DNA from: Candidatus Ornithomonoglobus intestinigallinarum
GTDB lineage: Bacteria > Bacillota > Clostridia > UBA1381
NCBI GenBank assembly: GCA_018715365.1
Contig: DVLU01000006.1
Location: forward strand, 1-54,865
Direction: 5' to 3'
DNA: 54,865 nt
This document shows positions 47,364-54,865 of the stretch, piece by piece. The position numbers and the translations under genes were made by a program. The first letter of the stretch is position 1. Each line of letters opens with the position of its first letter. The notes beneath the pieces are model-generated. The model ran no database searches. It had not been told where the DNA came from and saw only the letters and a program-made list of their open reading frames with translations.

Positions 47364-48643
47364 TCCAAAAACCTTCTTTCTATAATTTTTGCTTTCCTCC
47401 TGCTTATCTCGCTCTCGAGCGCGTATCTTACCGCGTCTATCGTGTGGTTGCCGCGGTCGGGGAACTCGGCTCTCAAATTCCCGTAAATATCGCGCTCAAG
47501 CTCATAGGACGAAAACTCCCGTGCGGCGTTCGGGCATTTTTTTGCGTCTATTACTATTTCGTCAAGGCTCTGAAGGAATTTTATTCCGTAATTTATGCTG
47601 TCCGGCCCTTTTTTTGCGCCGACTGCGCGTATGCCCAGATCTCGCAGCTCGCGTATGCTTTTGGGCTCTGCGCTGTCGCATACAACAACGCCATCGTATC
47701 CCTTTTCCTTCATAAGCTCCGATGCGCGGAAATTCGAAAGGCCCGTTTTATATACCTCCTCAAGGATATAAAGCCGCCGCCTTTCAAGCGCGCACACAAC
47801 ATACGCAAACGGGTCGGAGGCGTAGCCGAAATCCGCTCCCGCTTTTATAACCGAAAGCGCGCCGCGCTCGCCGTCCGTTATTTCCCGCACCGTCACGTTC
47901 GCAAAAACTTCGCCGCCCGTGCCCGTCGCTTCGCCCATGTATTCATGGCGGTATATTTTTTCATTCACCCTTTTTACGTGCTCCGCTTCAAGTATAAACT
48001 GCTCGCCGAGCCACTCCCTCGGTACGCCGAGATACGTGCTCGAATGAACGAGCCGTCCCTCAGCAGCCTTTGAAACCTCAAGGTTTATCCAGTTTTTTAT
48101 GCTCATAGGCGGATTGTACGAATAAAATACCGTATAGCTCTCGCCGCCCCGCAGCAGCGATTGGTTTATGCTCCGTATCTCCGCCATGCCCGAAAACTGA
48201 TCCGCCTCCTCAAACCATACATAGCCTATATAGCCGCTCCGCGTTTTTATCGACTTTATTTTTTTCGGGTCGTCCGCACCTCTGAAAATTATGCGCTGGC
48301 CCGTTTCCTTATAGATAAGCTCCGGCGAATTTATGCGCTCCTCCCACTTGTCCGAAACGCCCAGCATATCTATCGCCCACCTGAGCTGCATAAACACGCT
48401 GTCCCTTAAATACGCCGCAACCTTCCTTAACGCAACGCAATGCCTGTCCGGATTTTTCATCATGCCGACGATTATCTCAAGGCTCACAAACGACGATTTC
48501 GCCGAGCCCCTGCCGCCCTTTAAAAAATAGTGCGTGTGCCCCGCGGCCTTTATGTCCTCGTGCACCTCGTAAAACGCCGGCGCAATCAGCCCCGAGAGCT
48601 CAATGTCCTTCGTTTCCGCCGCCGAGCTTTGCTCCGATGTCAT
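47360..48643 (-). CDS. Terminase large subunit (PBSX/SPP1 type)
   Basis: 427 residues. The motor that pumps DNA into the capsid and cuts it. Walker A is at 43-51 (GGRGSAKSS), Walker B/adenine region YVWFEEADQF, and the nuclease domain starts near KAGADFGYASDPFAYVVCAL with later acidic residues (VVCDSAEP, NHTIDAVRYALE). Intact, so packaging should be possible. Overlaps the small subunit reading frame by 44 bases. Confidence 0.93.
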   Translation of the reverse strand: MTSEQSSAAETKDIELSGLIAPAFYEVHEDIKAAGHTHYFLKGGRGSAKSSFVSLEIIVGMMKNPDRHCVALRKVAAYLRDSVFMQLRWAIDMLGVSDKWEERINSPELIYKETGQRIIFRGADDPKKIKSIKTRSGYIGYVWFEEADQFSGMAEIRSINQSLLRGGESYTVFYSYNPPMSIKNWINLEVSKAAEGRLVHSSTYLGVPREWLGEQFILEAEHVKRVNEKIYRHEYMGEATGTGGEVFANVTVREITDGERGALSVIKAGADFGYASDPFAYVVCALERRRLYILEEVYKTGLSNFRASELMKEKGYDGVVVCDSAEPKSIRELRDLGIRAVGAKKGPDSINYGIKFLQSLDEIVIDAKKCPNAAREFSSYELERDIYGNLRAEFPDRGNHTIDAVRYALESEISRRKAKIIERRFLE

Positions 48644-48797
48644 CTATTATCACAACCCCGCCGTCCTTTTTTTCATCTCCGCCGCCGCAGAAGCAGTATT
48701 TCATAAGAAACTCCGCCGACTTCAGCCTGTCGCCGAACGTCCGCTCATCGTTTTCGGCAACGCCGGAAAATATCTCAAAAAGCTCCTCTTTTGTTAT
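48600..48797 (-). CDS. Truncated small terminase subunit, unusual start
   Basis: About 65 residues. The sequence KEELFEIFSGVAENDERTFG, then DRLKSAEFLMKYCFCGGG, matches only the C-terminal end of PBSX-type small terminases; the N-terminal helix-turn-helix that recognises the pac site is missing. A strong GGGAGGTGAT (48813-48804) is followed, at correct spacing, by ATA ATA (48800-48795) and no ATG, GTG or TTG in frame. Either ATA is used as the start, or translation begins at ATG 48863 inside the preceding gene. Confidence 0.6.
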   Translation of the reverse strand: MTKEELFEIFSGVAENDERTFGDRLKSAEFLMKYCFCGGGDEKKDGGVVIIDDIGAKLGGGNEGH

Positions 48798-48814
48798 TAT
48801 AGTATCACCTCCCG

Positions 48815-49033
48815 TCAGTACAGCTCCGAAACGCGCGTTACGCACATCTCGCACCCGACACATTCCTCGTCGTCGTTCATGTAAAAATAGCTCGGATACA
48901 GCGCCCCGCATACGGGACATTCATGTATGTCCCTGTCATAAAAATCGCCGCCCTCGTATTCACTGCAAAGGCTGCGCTGCCTCCCCCTCTCCATTGCAAG
49001 TATCGCATCGGGATTTTCATTGTCGTAATACAT
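48815..49033 (-). CDS. Small zinc-ribbon-like protein, first gene of the operon
   Basis: 72 residues. Two CxxC pairs (CPVC and CVGC, plus a nearby CEMC) predict a zinc ribbon. GAGGTG before the ATG, and it lies directly after the strong leftward promoter. It takes the place where a full terminase small subunit would be expected; it may supply DNA recognition for packaging, but that is only inference. Similar short zinc-ribbon proteins occur in clostridial prophages. Confidence 0.65.
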   Translation of the reverse strand: MYYDNENPDAILAMERGRQRSLCSEYEGGDFYDRDIHECPVCGALYPSYFYMNDDEECVGCEMCVTRVSELY

Positions 49034-49051
49034 CTTCTTTTCACCTCTTTA

Positions 49052-49237
49052 ATCTTAATAAGATACTTTTTCTTTAAAATTTTTTGCCCCGTCCGACGCG
49101 GCAGACGAAGCAAACTTTTGTTTTGTAAGCATATTATACCACACATTCGTTCGTTTGTCAACAGAAAAATATATTTTTAAGATATTTTTATTAAAAACCC
49201 TTGATTTTTTGTTCTCTGTATGATATTATTAAGATAC
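49052..49237. promoter_or_regulatory. Divergent promoter/operator region of the phage element
   Basis: Leftward promoter: TTGACA (49161-49156), 17 bp, TATAAT (49138-49133). Rightward promoter: TTGATT (49201-49206), 17 bp, TATTAT (49224-49229). The string TAAGATA occurs three times: within ATCTTAATAAGAT at 49052-49064 (downstream of the leftward start), in TTTAAGATAT near 49178, and in ATTAAGATAC (49228-49237) over the rightward -10. These are likely operators of the adjacent repressor. Confidence 0.65.
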
Positions 49238-49271
49238 AATTACCAAAACTTTTATGAAAGGGGACATCAAT

Positions 49272-49901
49272 ATGACACCGGGCGAGAGAATCAAGAAGCT
49301 CAGACGTTCACTCGGCATGACGCAGGAGGATCTCGGAAAAGTGATCGGCGTTCAGAAGGCGGCCGTTCAGAAATACGAAAAAGGGACGGTTAAGAACATA
49401 AAGCGCGAAAACCTTATAAAGCTTGCAAAAGCATTGGGCACAACGCCGGAATATATTCTCGGCTGGGATATGCCGAATAACGTCCATCCCTACAACGAGG
49501 AGCTTATCGAGATACCGGTCATTGCGCGCGTATCGGCCGGCATGGGCTGCTATGCCGACAGCACGTCGTCGGCGATAGACTACGAGCTTGTTCAGCGTTC
49601 ATCGATAACGGACGGCGAGGATTACGTTTATTTGATAGTAAAGGGCGACAGCATGTATCCCATATTTATAGAAGGAGACCTTGTGCTTGTACGGTGCCAG
49701 TCATCGGTTGACAGCGGAAGCTATGCGGTTGTTACAATCGACGGCGAGGACGGAGTTATAAAAAAGATAGTATACGGTCCCGATTTTATAGAGCTTCATT
49801 CGATAAATCCGATGTATCCCGTGCGCCGTTTTGACGGCGAGGACGTTTTAAAAGTGCGCGTATTCGGGCTTGTGAAGGAAATAAAAAGAAAGTTCAGATA
49901 A
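49272..49901 (+). CDS. LexA/CI-type repressor with S24 self-cleavage domain
   Basis: 209 residues from ATG at 49272 (AAAGGGG upstream). Residues 3-65 form an Xre-type helix-turn-helix (RIKKLRRSLGMTQEDLGKVI). The linker has the Ala-Gly cleavage site in RVSAGMGCY. The S24 protease domain has its serine in VKGDSMYPIF and lysine in DGVIKKIVYG. DNA damage would trigger RecA-aided self-cleavage and release the leftward structural operon, which it faces directly. Not host LexA, judging by the helix-turn-helix type and context. Confidence 0.92.
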   Translation: MTPGERIKKLRRSLGMTQEDLGKVIGVQKAAVQKYEKGTVKNIKRENLIKLAKALGTTPEYILGWDMPNNVHPYNEELIEIPVIARVSAGMGCYADSTSSAIDYELVQRSSITDGEDYVYLIVKGDSMYPIFIEGDLVLVRCQSSVDSGSYAVVTIDGEDGVIKKIVYGPDFIELHSINPMYPVRRFDGEDVLKVRVFGLVKEIKRKFR

Positions 49902-49941
49902 AATTCCGGCACAAAACGGGCAAAACTTTCGGTCCCGAATA

Positions 49942-49970
49942 TTGCAAAAGACAAAAAAGCATGGTATAAT
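49942..49970 (+). promoter_or_regulatory. Promoter of the SNF2 helicase gene
   Basis: TTGCAA (49942-49947), a 17-bp spacer, and TATAAT (49965-49970), after the repressor stop. Confidence 0.7.
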
Positions 49971-50019
49971 AATATGATAAGTTAAATTGTACTGTAGTGC
50001 GTAACGGAGGCTGTCAGCA

Positions 50020-53000
50020 ATGAAGATTACCGATTCAACAATAAAGCGCATTTGTTCCGCCGTCATGTGCAGGCGCGGCGCGGAATATTTCAGGGATGGA
50101 CGCATACATTTAAAGAAGCGCTCGGACAGGTTAATAACGGCCGTTGCGGACGGCGAAAGCTTATATAACATTTCCGTGCGCTTTAACGAGGACGGCTCCG
50201 TTGCGGACACGATGTGCACCTGCCCGTATTTTGAAACCATGCACACGCCGTGCAAGCATATTGCGGCGTGCCTTATGCAGATACAGGCGGAGCAGGAGGA
50301 GCGCGGCACGCAGCCGGACGAAAACGACAGGCTTGCTTCCATGCTGTGCGAGCAGTTTGACGCACAGGAACAGATTCCGTTTCCGCTGCCGTTACGTTTT
50401 ACGCTGTACATAAACAGCGTATCGCCGGAGGAAGCGTCAATCTCGGCCGAAATCGGCGGCACAACGGTAAAGAGCATAGAGCATTTTCTCGATATGTACG
50501 CGCGCAAAAAGTCGTTCCTGCTTTCGCGCAGCGTTTTGTTTGACCCGAAAAAGCAGACGCTGCCGCCGTATGAGGACGAAATTTTAACGGTCCTTGCCGA
50601 AAGCTGCGCCAACCGCTCCTGCGGCGATTCGCTTTACACAAAGGCGTCGTACAGAACGCCGTTCTGCGCCGAAACGCTTTTAAGGCTACTGCCGCTGCTC
50701 CGGCACGTAAGCTTTGAGCTTATTTTCAACGGGCTGCGCCTTGACGATGTACGCTTTATGGACGAGGACCCGGATATACTGACCGACATAACGGCGGCGC
50801 CCGGAGAGATAACGCTTTCCGTAAGCGACAAGGGCTATGCTTTAACGCGCGGCGGCGAATATTTCCTGCACGACGGCTTAATATACGTCACAACGGAGGA
50901 TTTCCGCAAATTCTTTATGCCGATATACACATCTCTCAGCGAGGGGCGGCGCACGCAGCTGTCGTTTAAGGGCGAAAACTCGATGCTTTTTGCTTCGCGC
51001 GTGCTGCCCGCCGTAAAGGATAAGCGCGGCGTAATATGCCGCGGCGTTGACGATATAATAGTGAACGAGCGGCCGTCCTTTTCCGTATATCTCGACGCGC
51101 CGTCAAACGATATATCCGCTGCCGTTATAGCGCGCTACGGCGACATAACGTTCAGGCTCGGCACGCAAAGCGGGGGCGAGAGCAAAATAATAGTACGCGA
51201 CAGCGCGGCGGAAGCCGATATATTTTCGTATTTTTCGGATTTTGAAAACAGCGGCGGAAGTCTGCGCCTGTCAAACGACGACAAAATATTTGACTTTTTA
51301 ACGTCGCGTCTGCCGGAGCTCGAGAAAAAAGCGTCGGTATTTACGTCGGAAACGTTTTCGTCGCTTAAAATTTCCGGCGGCGCCGATATACGCACGGAAA
51401 TAAGCTACGATCCGCATATCGACCTGCTCGAAGCCGATTTTTCAACCGAGCTGTCAGCGGACGAAATACACGCAATACTTGCCGCCGTAAAGCTCAGGGA
51501 GCGTTTTTACCGCCGTTCGGACGGCTCGTTCATTTCGCTCGAGGGCGAGGGCAAAAGGAGCATTGAGCTGCTTGAGCGTCTTGAATTTTCGCCGTCGGAC
51601 GTTGAAAAGCACACAAAGCGGCTGCCGAAATATCACGCGCTTTATCTCAACGCGCGGACCGACGTAAAAAAAGACAAAAGCTTTACCGATTATATATCGG
51701 GCGTAAGGCAGGTCCGTCCGAACATTCCGGACAGTCTTAAGGGAGTGCTCCGCGATTATCAAGCCGACGGCGTGCGCTGGCTGAAGCAGCTTTCGCTGCT
51801 CGGCTTCGGCGGTATACTTGCCGACGATATGGGGCTCGGAAAAACGCTTCAGGTGCTTGCGTTTATAGACGGCGAAAAACCAAAAAAGCCCGTTTTGATC
51901 ATTGCTCCGAGCGCGCTGACATATAACTGGCAGAGCGAATGCGAGCGGTTCACGCCGGGGCTTAAGACGCTCATACCAGACGGCACGCGCGACGAACGCG
52001 CAAAAAAGCTTGCGGAGGCTGACGGCTTCGATATAATAATAACGTCCTATCCGATACTGCGGCGCGATCTTGCGCAGTATATGCGGTTTGAATTTTCATA
52101 CTGCTTTATCGACGAGGCGCAGTATATAAAAAACCCGAAAACGATGAACGCGCGGAGCGTCAAAAAAATAAACGCGCAGCGCCGGTTTGCGCTGACGGGA
52201 ACGCCGATAGAAAATTCGCTTTCGGAGCTTTGGTCGATATTTGATTTTATAATGAGCGGCTATCTCTATGACCTGCGCACCTTCAAAAGCGTTTACGAAA
52301 CGCCGGTAACGCGCGAAGGCGACCGCACGGCGGCGGACGATCTGCGGGCGAAAATAAAGCCGTTTATCCTACGGCGCATGAAAACGGAGGTGCTTTCGGA
52401 GCTTCCGGAAAAATTCGAATATACAATGTATGCCGAAATGACGCAGGAGCAGAAAAAGATGTATTCCTCATATCTTGCGCTTGCAAAAAGCCGCACGCTT
52501 GCGCTCCTGGGCGAGGGCAAAAAGATGCAGATATTAACGCTGCTCATGCGGCTGCGCCAGATATGCTGCCATCCGGCGCTCTTTGACGAGGGCTACACGC
52601 ACGAAAGCGGAAAGCTCATGCTGCTTTCGGAGCTTGCGGAAAGCGGCGTACTCTCGGGACACAGGCTGCTTATATTTTCGCAGTATACATCGATGCTCGA
52701 GCTCATACGCGGCGAGCTTGCAAAAAAGAAGCTGCGGTGCTTTTATCTGGACGGCAAAACGCCGTCGTATGAGCGCCTTGAAATGGCAGACCGCTTCAAC
52801 GGCGGCGAACGCGATATTTTTCTCGTGTCGCTGCGCGCCGGCGGCACGGGGCTTAACCTCACGGGCGCCGACATGGTGATTCATTACGACCCGTGGTGGA
52901 ACCCCGCCGCGACCGACCAGGCGTCCGACCGCGCATACAGGATAGGCCAAACGCGCAGCGTTCAGGTAATACGCCTTGCGGCAAAGGGAACAATAGAGGA

Positions 53001-53121
53001 ACGTATACTTAAGCTTCAGGAATCGAAGCGCGCGCTTGCGGGCGATATGATAGCCGCAAACAGCGAAACGTTCGCCTCTCTGACAAACGAAGAAATACTG
53101 AGCCTGTTCGAACAGGATTAA
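50020..53121 (+). CDS. SWIM zinc-finger SNF2-family helicase
   Basis: 1033 residues. The N-terminal SWIM zinc finger is CTCPYFETMHTPCKH (residues ~66-80). A long middle domain (bacterial SNF2_assoc) leads to the Swi2/Snf2 ATPase: motif I DDMGLGKTLQVLAF, motif II DEAQYIKNP, motif III LTGTPIENSLSELW, and the helicase C part with LVSLRAGGTGLNLTGADMVI and DQASDRAYRIGQT. Such proteins translocate on DNA and may free stalled RNA polymerase, as RapA does; the exact role here is unknown. GGAGG precedes ATG. It is a common clostridial chromosomal gene and marks the right edge of the phage element. Confidence 0.93.
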   Translation: MKITDSTIKRICSAVMCRRGAEYFRDGRIHLKKRSDRLITAVADGESLYNISVRFNEDGSVADTMCTCPYFETMHTPCKHIAACLMQIQAEQEERGTQPDENDRLASMLCEQFDAQEQIPFPLPLRFTLYINSVSPEEASISAEIGGTTVKSIEHFLDMYARKKSFLLSRSVLFDPKKQTLPPYEDEILTVLAESCANRSCGDSLYTKASYRTPFCAETLLRLLPLLRHVSFELIFNGLRLDDVRFMDEDPDILTDITAAPGEITLSVSDKGYALTRGGEYFLHDGLIYVTTEDFRKFFMPIYTSLSEGRRTQLSFKGENSMLFASRVLPAVKDKRGVICRGVDDIIVNERPSFSVYLDAPSNDISAAVIARYGDITFRLGTQSGGESKIIVRDSAAEADIFSYFSDFENSGGSLRLSNDDKIFDFLTSRLPELEKKASVFTSETFSSLKISGGADIRTEISYDPHIDLLEADFSTELSADEIHAILAAVKLRERFYRRSDGSFISLEGEGKRSIELLERLEFSPSDVEKHTKRLPKYHALYLNARTDVKKDKSFTDYISGVRQVRPNIPDSLKGVLRDYQADGVRWLKQLSLLGFGGILADDMGLGKTLQVLAFIDGEKPKKPVLIIAPSALTYNWQSECERFTPGLKTLIPDGTRDERAKKLAEADGFDIIITSYPILRRDLAQYMRFEFSYCFIDEAQYIKNPKTMNARSVKKINAQRRFALTGTPIENSLSELWSIFDFIMSGYLYDLRTFKSVYETPVTREGDRTAADDLRAKIKPFILRRMKTEVLSELPEKFEYTMYAEMTQEQKKMYSSYLALAKSRTLALLGEGKKMQILTLLMRLRQICCHPALFDEGYTHESGKLMLLSELAESGVLSGHRLLIFSQYTSMLELIRGELAKKKLRCFYLDGKTPSYERLEMADRFNGGERDIFLVSLRAGGTGLNLTGADMVIHYDPWWNPAATDQASDRAYRIGQTRSVQVIRLAAKGTIEERILKLQESKRALAGDMIAANSETFASLTNEEILSLFEQD

Positions 53122-53157
53122 ATAAACGGCGGCAACGCTTAAAAAGGAAGTGTATAC

Positions 53158-54798
53158 ATGAAATACAGAGCAATATTTGACGATGAAGACGATTTGGAGC
53201 TTACGCCCGAAAAAAGCATGAGCACGGCGGCAAAAACAATAACCGCCCTCGGCGTTTCGGCGCTTGTGCTCTGCCTGCTTGCGGCGCTTTACGTAAGCCT
53301 CTGCCGCGAAATATTCTACTGGAGCAGCGCCGACTACTGGAGCATGGCGCGGCGCATTGCCGCGGGCGAGCTTGACGGCAGGCTGTGGAGCACCGTTTAC
53401 GATTCGGTGCTTAACAGCGAATTCAATTATATACCGTCGCTCATATCGTCTGTGTTTATACGGCTGTTCGGAGAAACGCGGCTCGTTTTTATACTTAGCC
53501 TTGTTATATGCTATCTTTTCCCGTCGTATATACTCGTATATTTCACGGCGAAAAAGATAGGCAAAGCGCCGCTTGTAACAACGCTTATATCGATATTCAC
53601 GATGCCCGTGACGATATACCTCACCTTCAGCGGCTTTACGGAAATAGGCGGCTTTCTTATATGCACCGCCTGCTTCTTCCTCTATTTCACAAAGGACGGC
53701 AGAGAGCCCGGCCTTGTGCGCATGATAATAATAGGGCTGCTGCTTGCCGCGCTTATGCTGTGGAACAACTGGTATCTGTTTTTCAGCGTGTCGTTCATAA
53801 CTGCGATGATTGCGGAATCGATAATCTTCCGCAGAAAATGGTATATGCGCCTTGTTCCGCTTGCCGTTATGATAGCGGCCGTATCGGTATTTTTTGAGGG
53901 CTTCATGTTCCAAAGGCTTCTTGCCTCCTACGGCGGCGGCGAAATAAGCTTCCGTGTTTTTGACAATTTGAAGCTTGTAACGCGCTATCTCGGGCTTATA
54001 TTCCTTGCCGGGCTTGCGGCGTCGTCCGTATTTATCGGCATAAAATACAAGGAACGGCGGCAGGTTTTCGTTTGGCTTCAGCTTGCCGTATGCTACGCGG
54101 CCTTTACGGCAACGCGCACTCACGGACAGGGGCATTTGCTTATGTACGTCCCCGGCCTTACGGTGCTTTTGATACTTACGGTAAAATATATACACCGCGA
54201 ACAGACGCTCATTGCGCTCTGCGTGCTCGCGCTTATACATTCCGTGAATATATTCATACCGCGCGAACAGCCGAAAAGCGTTTCGGAAATACGCACGCTT
54301 GCGCCGTTCCCGAATTTTTCGATGCTGCCCGTAACGCGCGACAGCGCATACGATATATTAAGCCTTAAAACGACGCTCGATTCCGTCGTTCCCGAAGGGC
54401 AGTATCTCGGAGTGCTTTCATATTCCGATATCTTAAACAGCGAAATGCTGAAAAACGCCGAGCCGTCGCTCGGAGTGGAGCAGCAGCGCGTGGGCTATAT
54501 AGCGAATACAATACCGTATTTTGACGTTGACAGCGGGAATATAGAGCCGCTTTGCAACGCAAATTATATGCTTGTGGCATATCCCGCGCAGCTTGTGCGC
54601 GATGATCAGAACGTCCTCTCCGCGGCAGTTGACAGCTTTGAATACTGGACGGATATTGCTTCCGCATATGAGGAGATGTACGAATACGAAACCGTTATAG
54701 ACGACGTCACGGTAAAGCTTTACCGCCGCGTCAGGAACGTTACGGAATTTGAAAAGGCGGCGTTTGTGAATAAGCTCCGCGCAATGATAAACAGATAA
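53158..54798 (+). CDS. Polytopic membrane protein resembling GT-C glycosyltransferases
   Basis: 546 residues. A cytoplasmic acidic N-terminus (IFDDEDDLELTPEKS) precedes about ten membrane helices between residues 25 and 370. The first outside loop contains WSSADYWSMARRIAAG, where an aspartate fits the metal-binding position of GT-C enzymes using lipid-linked sugars. The C-terminal ~150 residues are extracytoplasmic. It may glycosylate a surface polymer or protein; the acceptor is unknown. It starts 36 bp after the helicase gene, with AAAAAGGAAG upstream, and is probably co-transcribed. Confidence 0.75.
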   Translation: MKYRAIFDDEDDLELTPEKSMSTAAKTITALGVSALVLCLLAALYVSLCREIFYWSSADYWSMARRIAAGELDGRLWSTVYDSVLNSEFNYIPSLISSVFIRLFGETRLVFILSLVICYLFPSYILVYFTAKKIGKAPLVTTLISIFTMPVTIYLTFSGFTEIGGFLICTACFFLYFTKDGREPGLVRMIIIGLLLAALMLWNNWYLFFSVSFITAMIAESIIFRRKWYMRLVPLAVMIAAVSVFFEGFMFQRLLASYGGGEISFRVFDNLKLVTRYLGLIFLAGLAASSVFIGIKYKERRQVFVWLQLAVCYAAFTATRTHGQGHLLMYVPGLTVLLILTVKYIHREQTLIALCVLALIHSVNIFIPREQPKSVSEIRTLAPFPNFSMLPVTRDSAYDILSLKTTLDSVVPEGQYLGVLSYSDILNSEMLKNAEPSLGVEQQRVGYIANTIPYFDVDSGNIEPLCNANYMLVAYPAQLVRDDQNVLSAAVDSFEYWTDIASAYEEMYEYETVIDDVTVKLYRRVRNVTEFEKAAFVNKLRAMINR

Positions 54799-54805
54799 CA
54801 CGCCC

Positions 54806-54865
54806 CTCCGGGGGTTTAAAAGGGGACGAACAACCGTCCGTTCGCGGCTTACGCCGCTCACTGAA
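54806..54865 (+). repeat. Intergenic repeat remnant at window end
   Basis: GGGGGTTTAAAAGGGGACG resembles the start of the GC-rich hairpin family, followed by CCGTTCGCGGCTTACGCCGC and TCACTGA, which matches 37422-37446 in the phage operon repeat block. The window ends inside it. Confidence 0.6.

Larger units (their letters stand above)
35175..49901. mobile_element. Compact siphovirus-type structural element with its own repressor, no early genes
   Basis: One leftward operon from terminase to lysin (49033 down to 35175) plus a divergent S24-type repressor. Both edges meet ordinary chromosomal genes (rnpB on the left, a SNF2 helicase on the right). Between them there is no integrase, excisionase, replication, antirepressor or recombination gene. 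Head, connector, tail, fibre and lysis functions are all present. I found no flanking direct repeats by eye. It resembles PBSX or gene-transfer-agent clusters; a degraded prophage with intact late genes is the alternative. Confidence 0.8.

Noticed and set aside
52534-54240. Long minus-strand ORF (568 codons) opposite the SNF2 and GT-C-like genes
   Set aside because: Rich in R, Y and H with no domain motifs; it is the antisense shadow of two well-supported genes.
1-54865. CRISPR arrays
   Set aside because: No regularly spaced direct repeats with unique spacers; the repeats present are dispersed hairpins.

Overview
The window looks like chromosome from an anaerobic, endospore-forming member of the Clostridia (Firmicutes), probably gut-associated. 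It carries spo0A, spoIIE, an uninterrupted sigK and spmA. It also has TTGACA/TATAAT promoters, strong Shine-Dalgarno sites, secreted glycan-degrading enzymes, and a carbohydrate ABC importer with no ATPase of its own. The genus cannot be fixed from this sequence alone.

Layout. 1-4.6 kb: end of an EamA transporter, tRNA-Ala, dispersed repeats, L-lactate dehydrogenase, a small V-type ATPase subunit F-like protein, a TetR regulator, sigK and tRNA-Gly. 4.7-14.5 kb: spmA, holB, a secreted leucine-rich-repeat protein, a GH112 phosphorylase, a candidate small RNA, a ROK kinase, aconitase and a YfcE-type phosphoesterase. 14.6-20.6 kb: spoIIE behind a Spo0A-type promoter, spo0A, a LytTR/GHKL two-component pair, and a tiny hydrophobic peptide overlapped by an antisense RNA (candidate type I toxin-antitoxin). 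20.8-34.7 kb: membrane proteins, hisF and hisH separated by a secreted GH30 gene, a flavodoxin-HIT fusion, alaS, a second candidate small RNA, an LplABC-like importer and an HPr-like protein. 34.76-35.08 kb: RNase P RNA.

35.2-49.9 kb is a compact phage element. A LexA/CI-like repressor faces, across a short divergent promoter region, one long minus-strand operon: terminase, portal, scaffold, capsid, connectors, tail tube, frameshifted tail chaperones, tape measure, Dit, Tal, fibre, holin and lysin. No integrase, replication or early genes lie between the flanking chromosomal genes, and the small terminase lacks its DNA-binding part. This resembles a domesticated PBSX-like or gene-transfer-agent-like element more than a complete prophage. 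A 12-14 bp sequence, consensus RGGGACASTRAAA, occurs 14 times, all between 37.4 and 44.6 kb of this operon. Some copies act as ribosome-binding regions; others sit in frame and encode GD(T/S)K with fixed codons. This is the most unusual signal I found.

50.0-54.8 kb: a SWIM-SNF2 helicase and a polytopic GT-C-like membrane protein. Several dispersed hairpin repeat families (a 76-bp palindrome in three copies, a ~240-bp element, GC-rich short hairpins) recur between genes across the window, one inside the phage operon.
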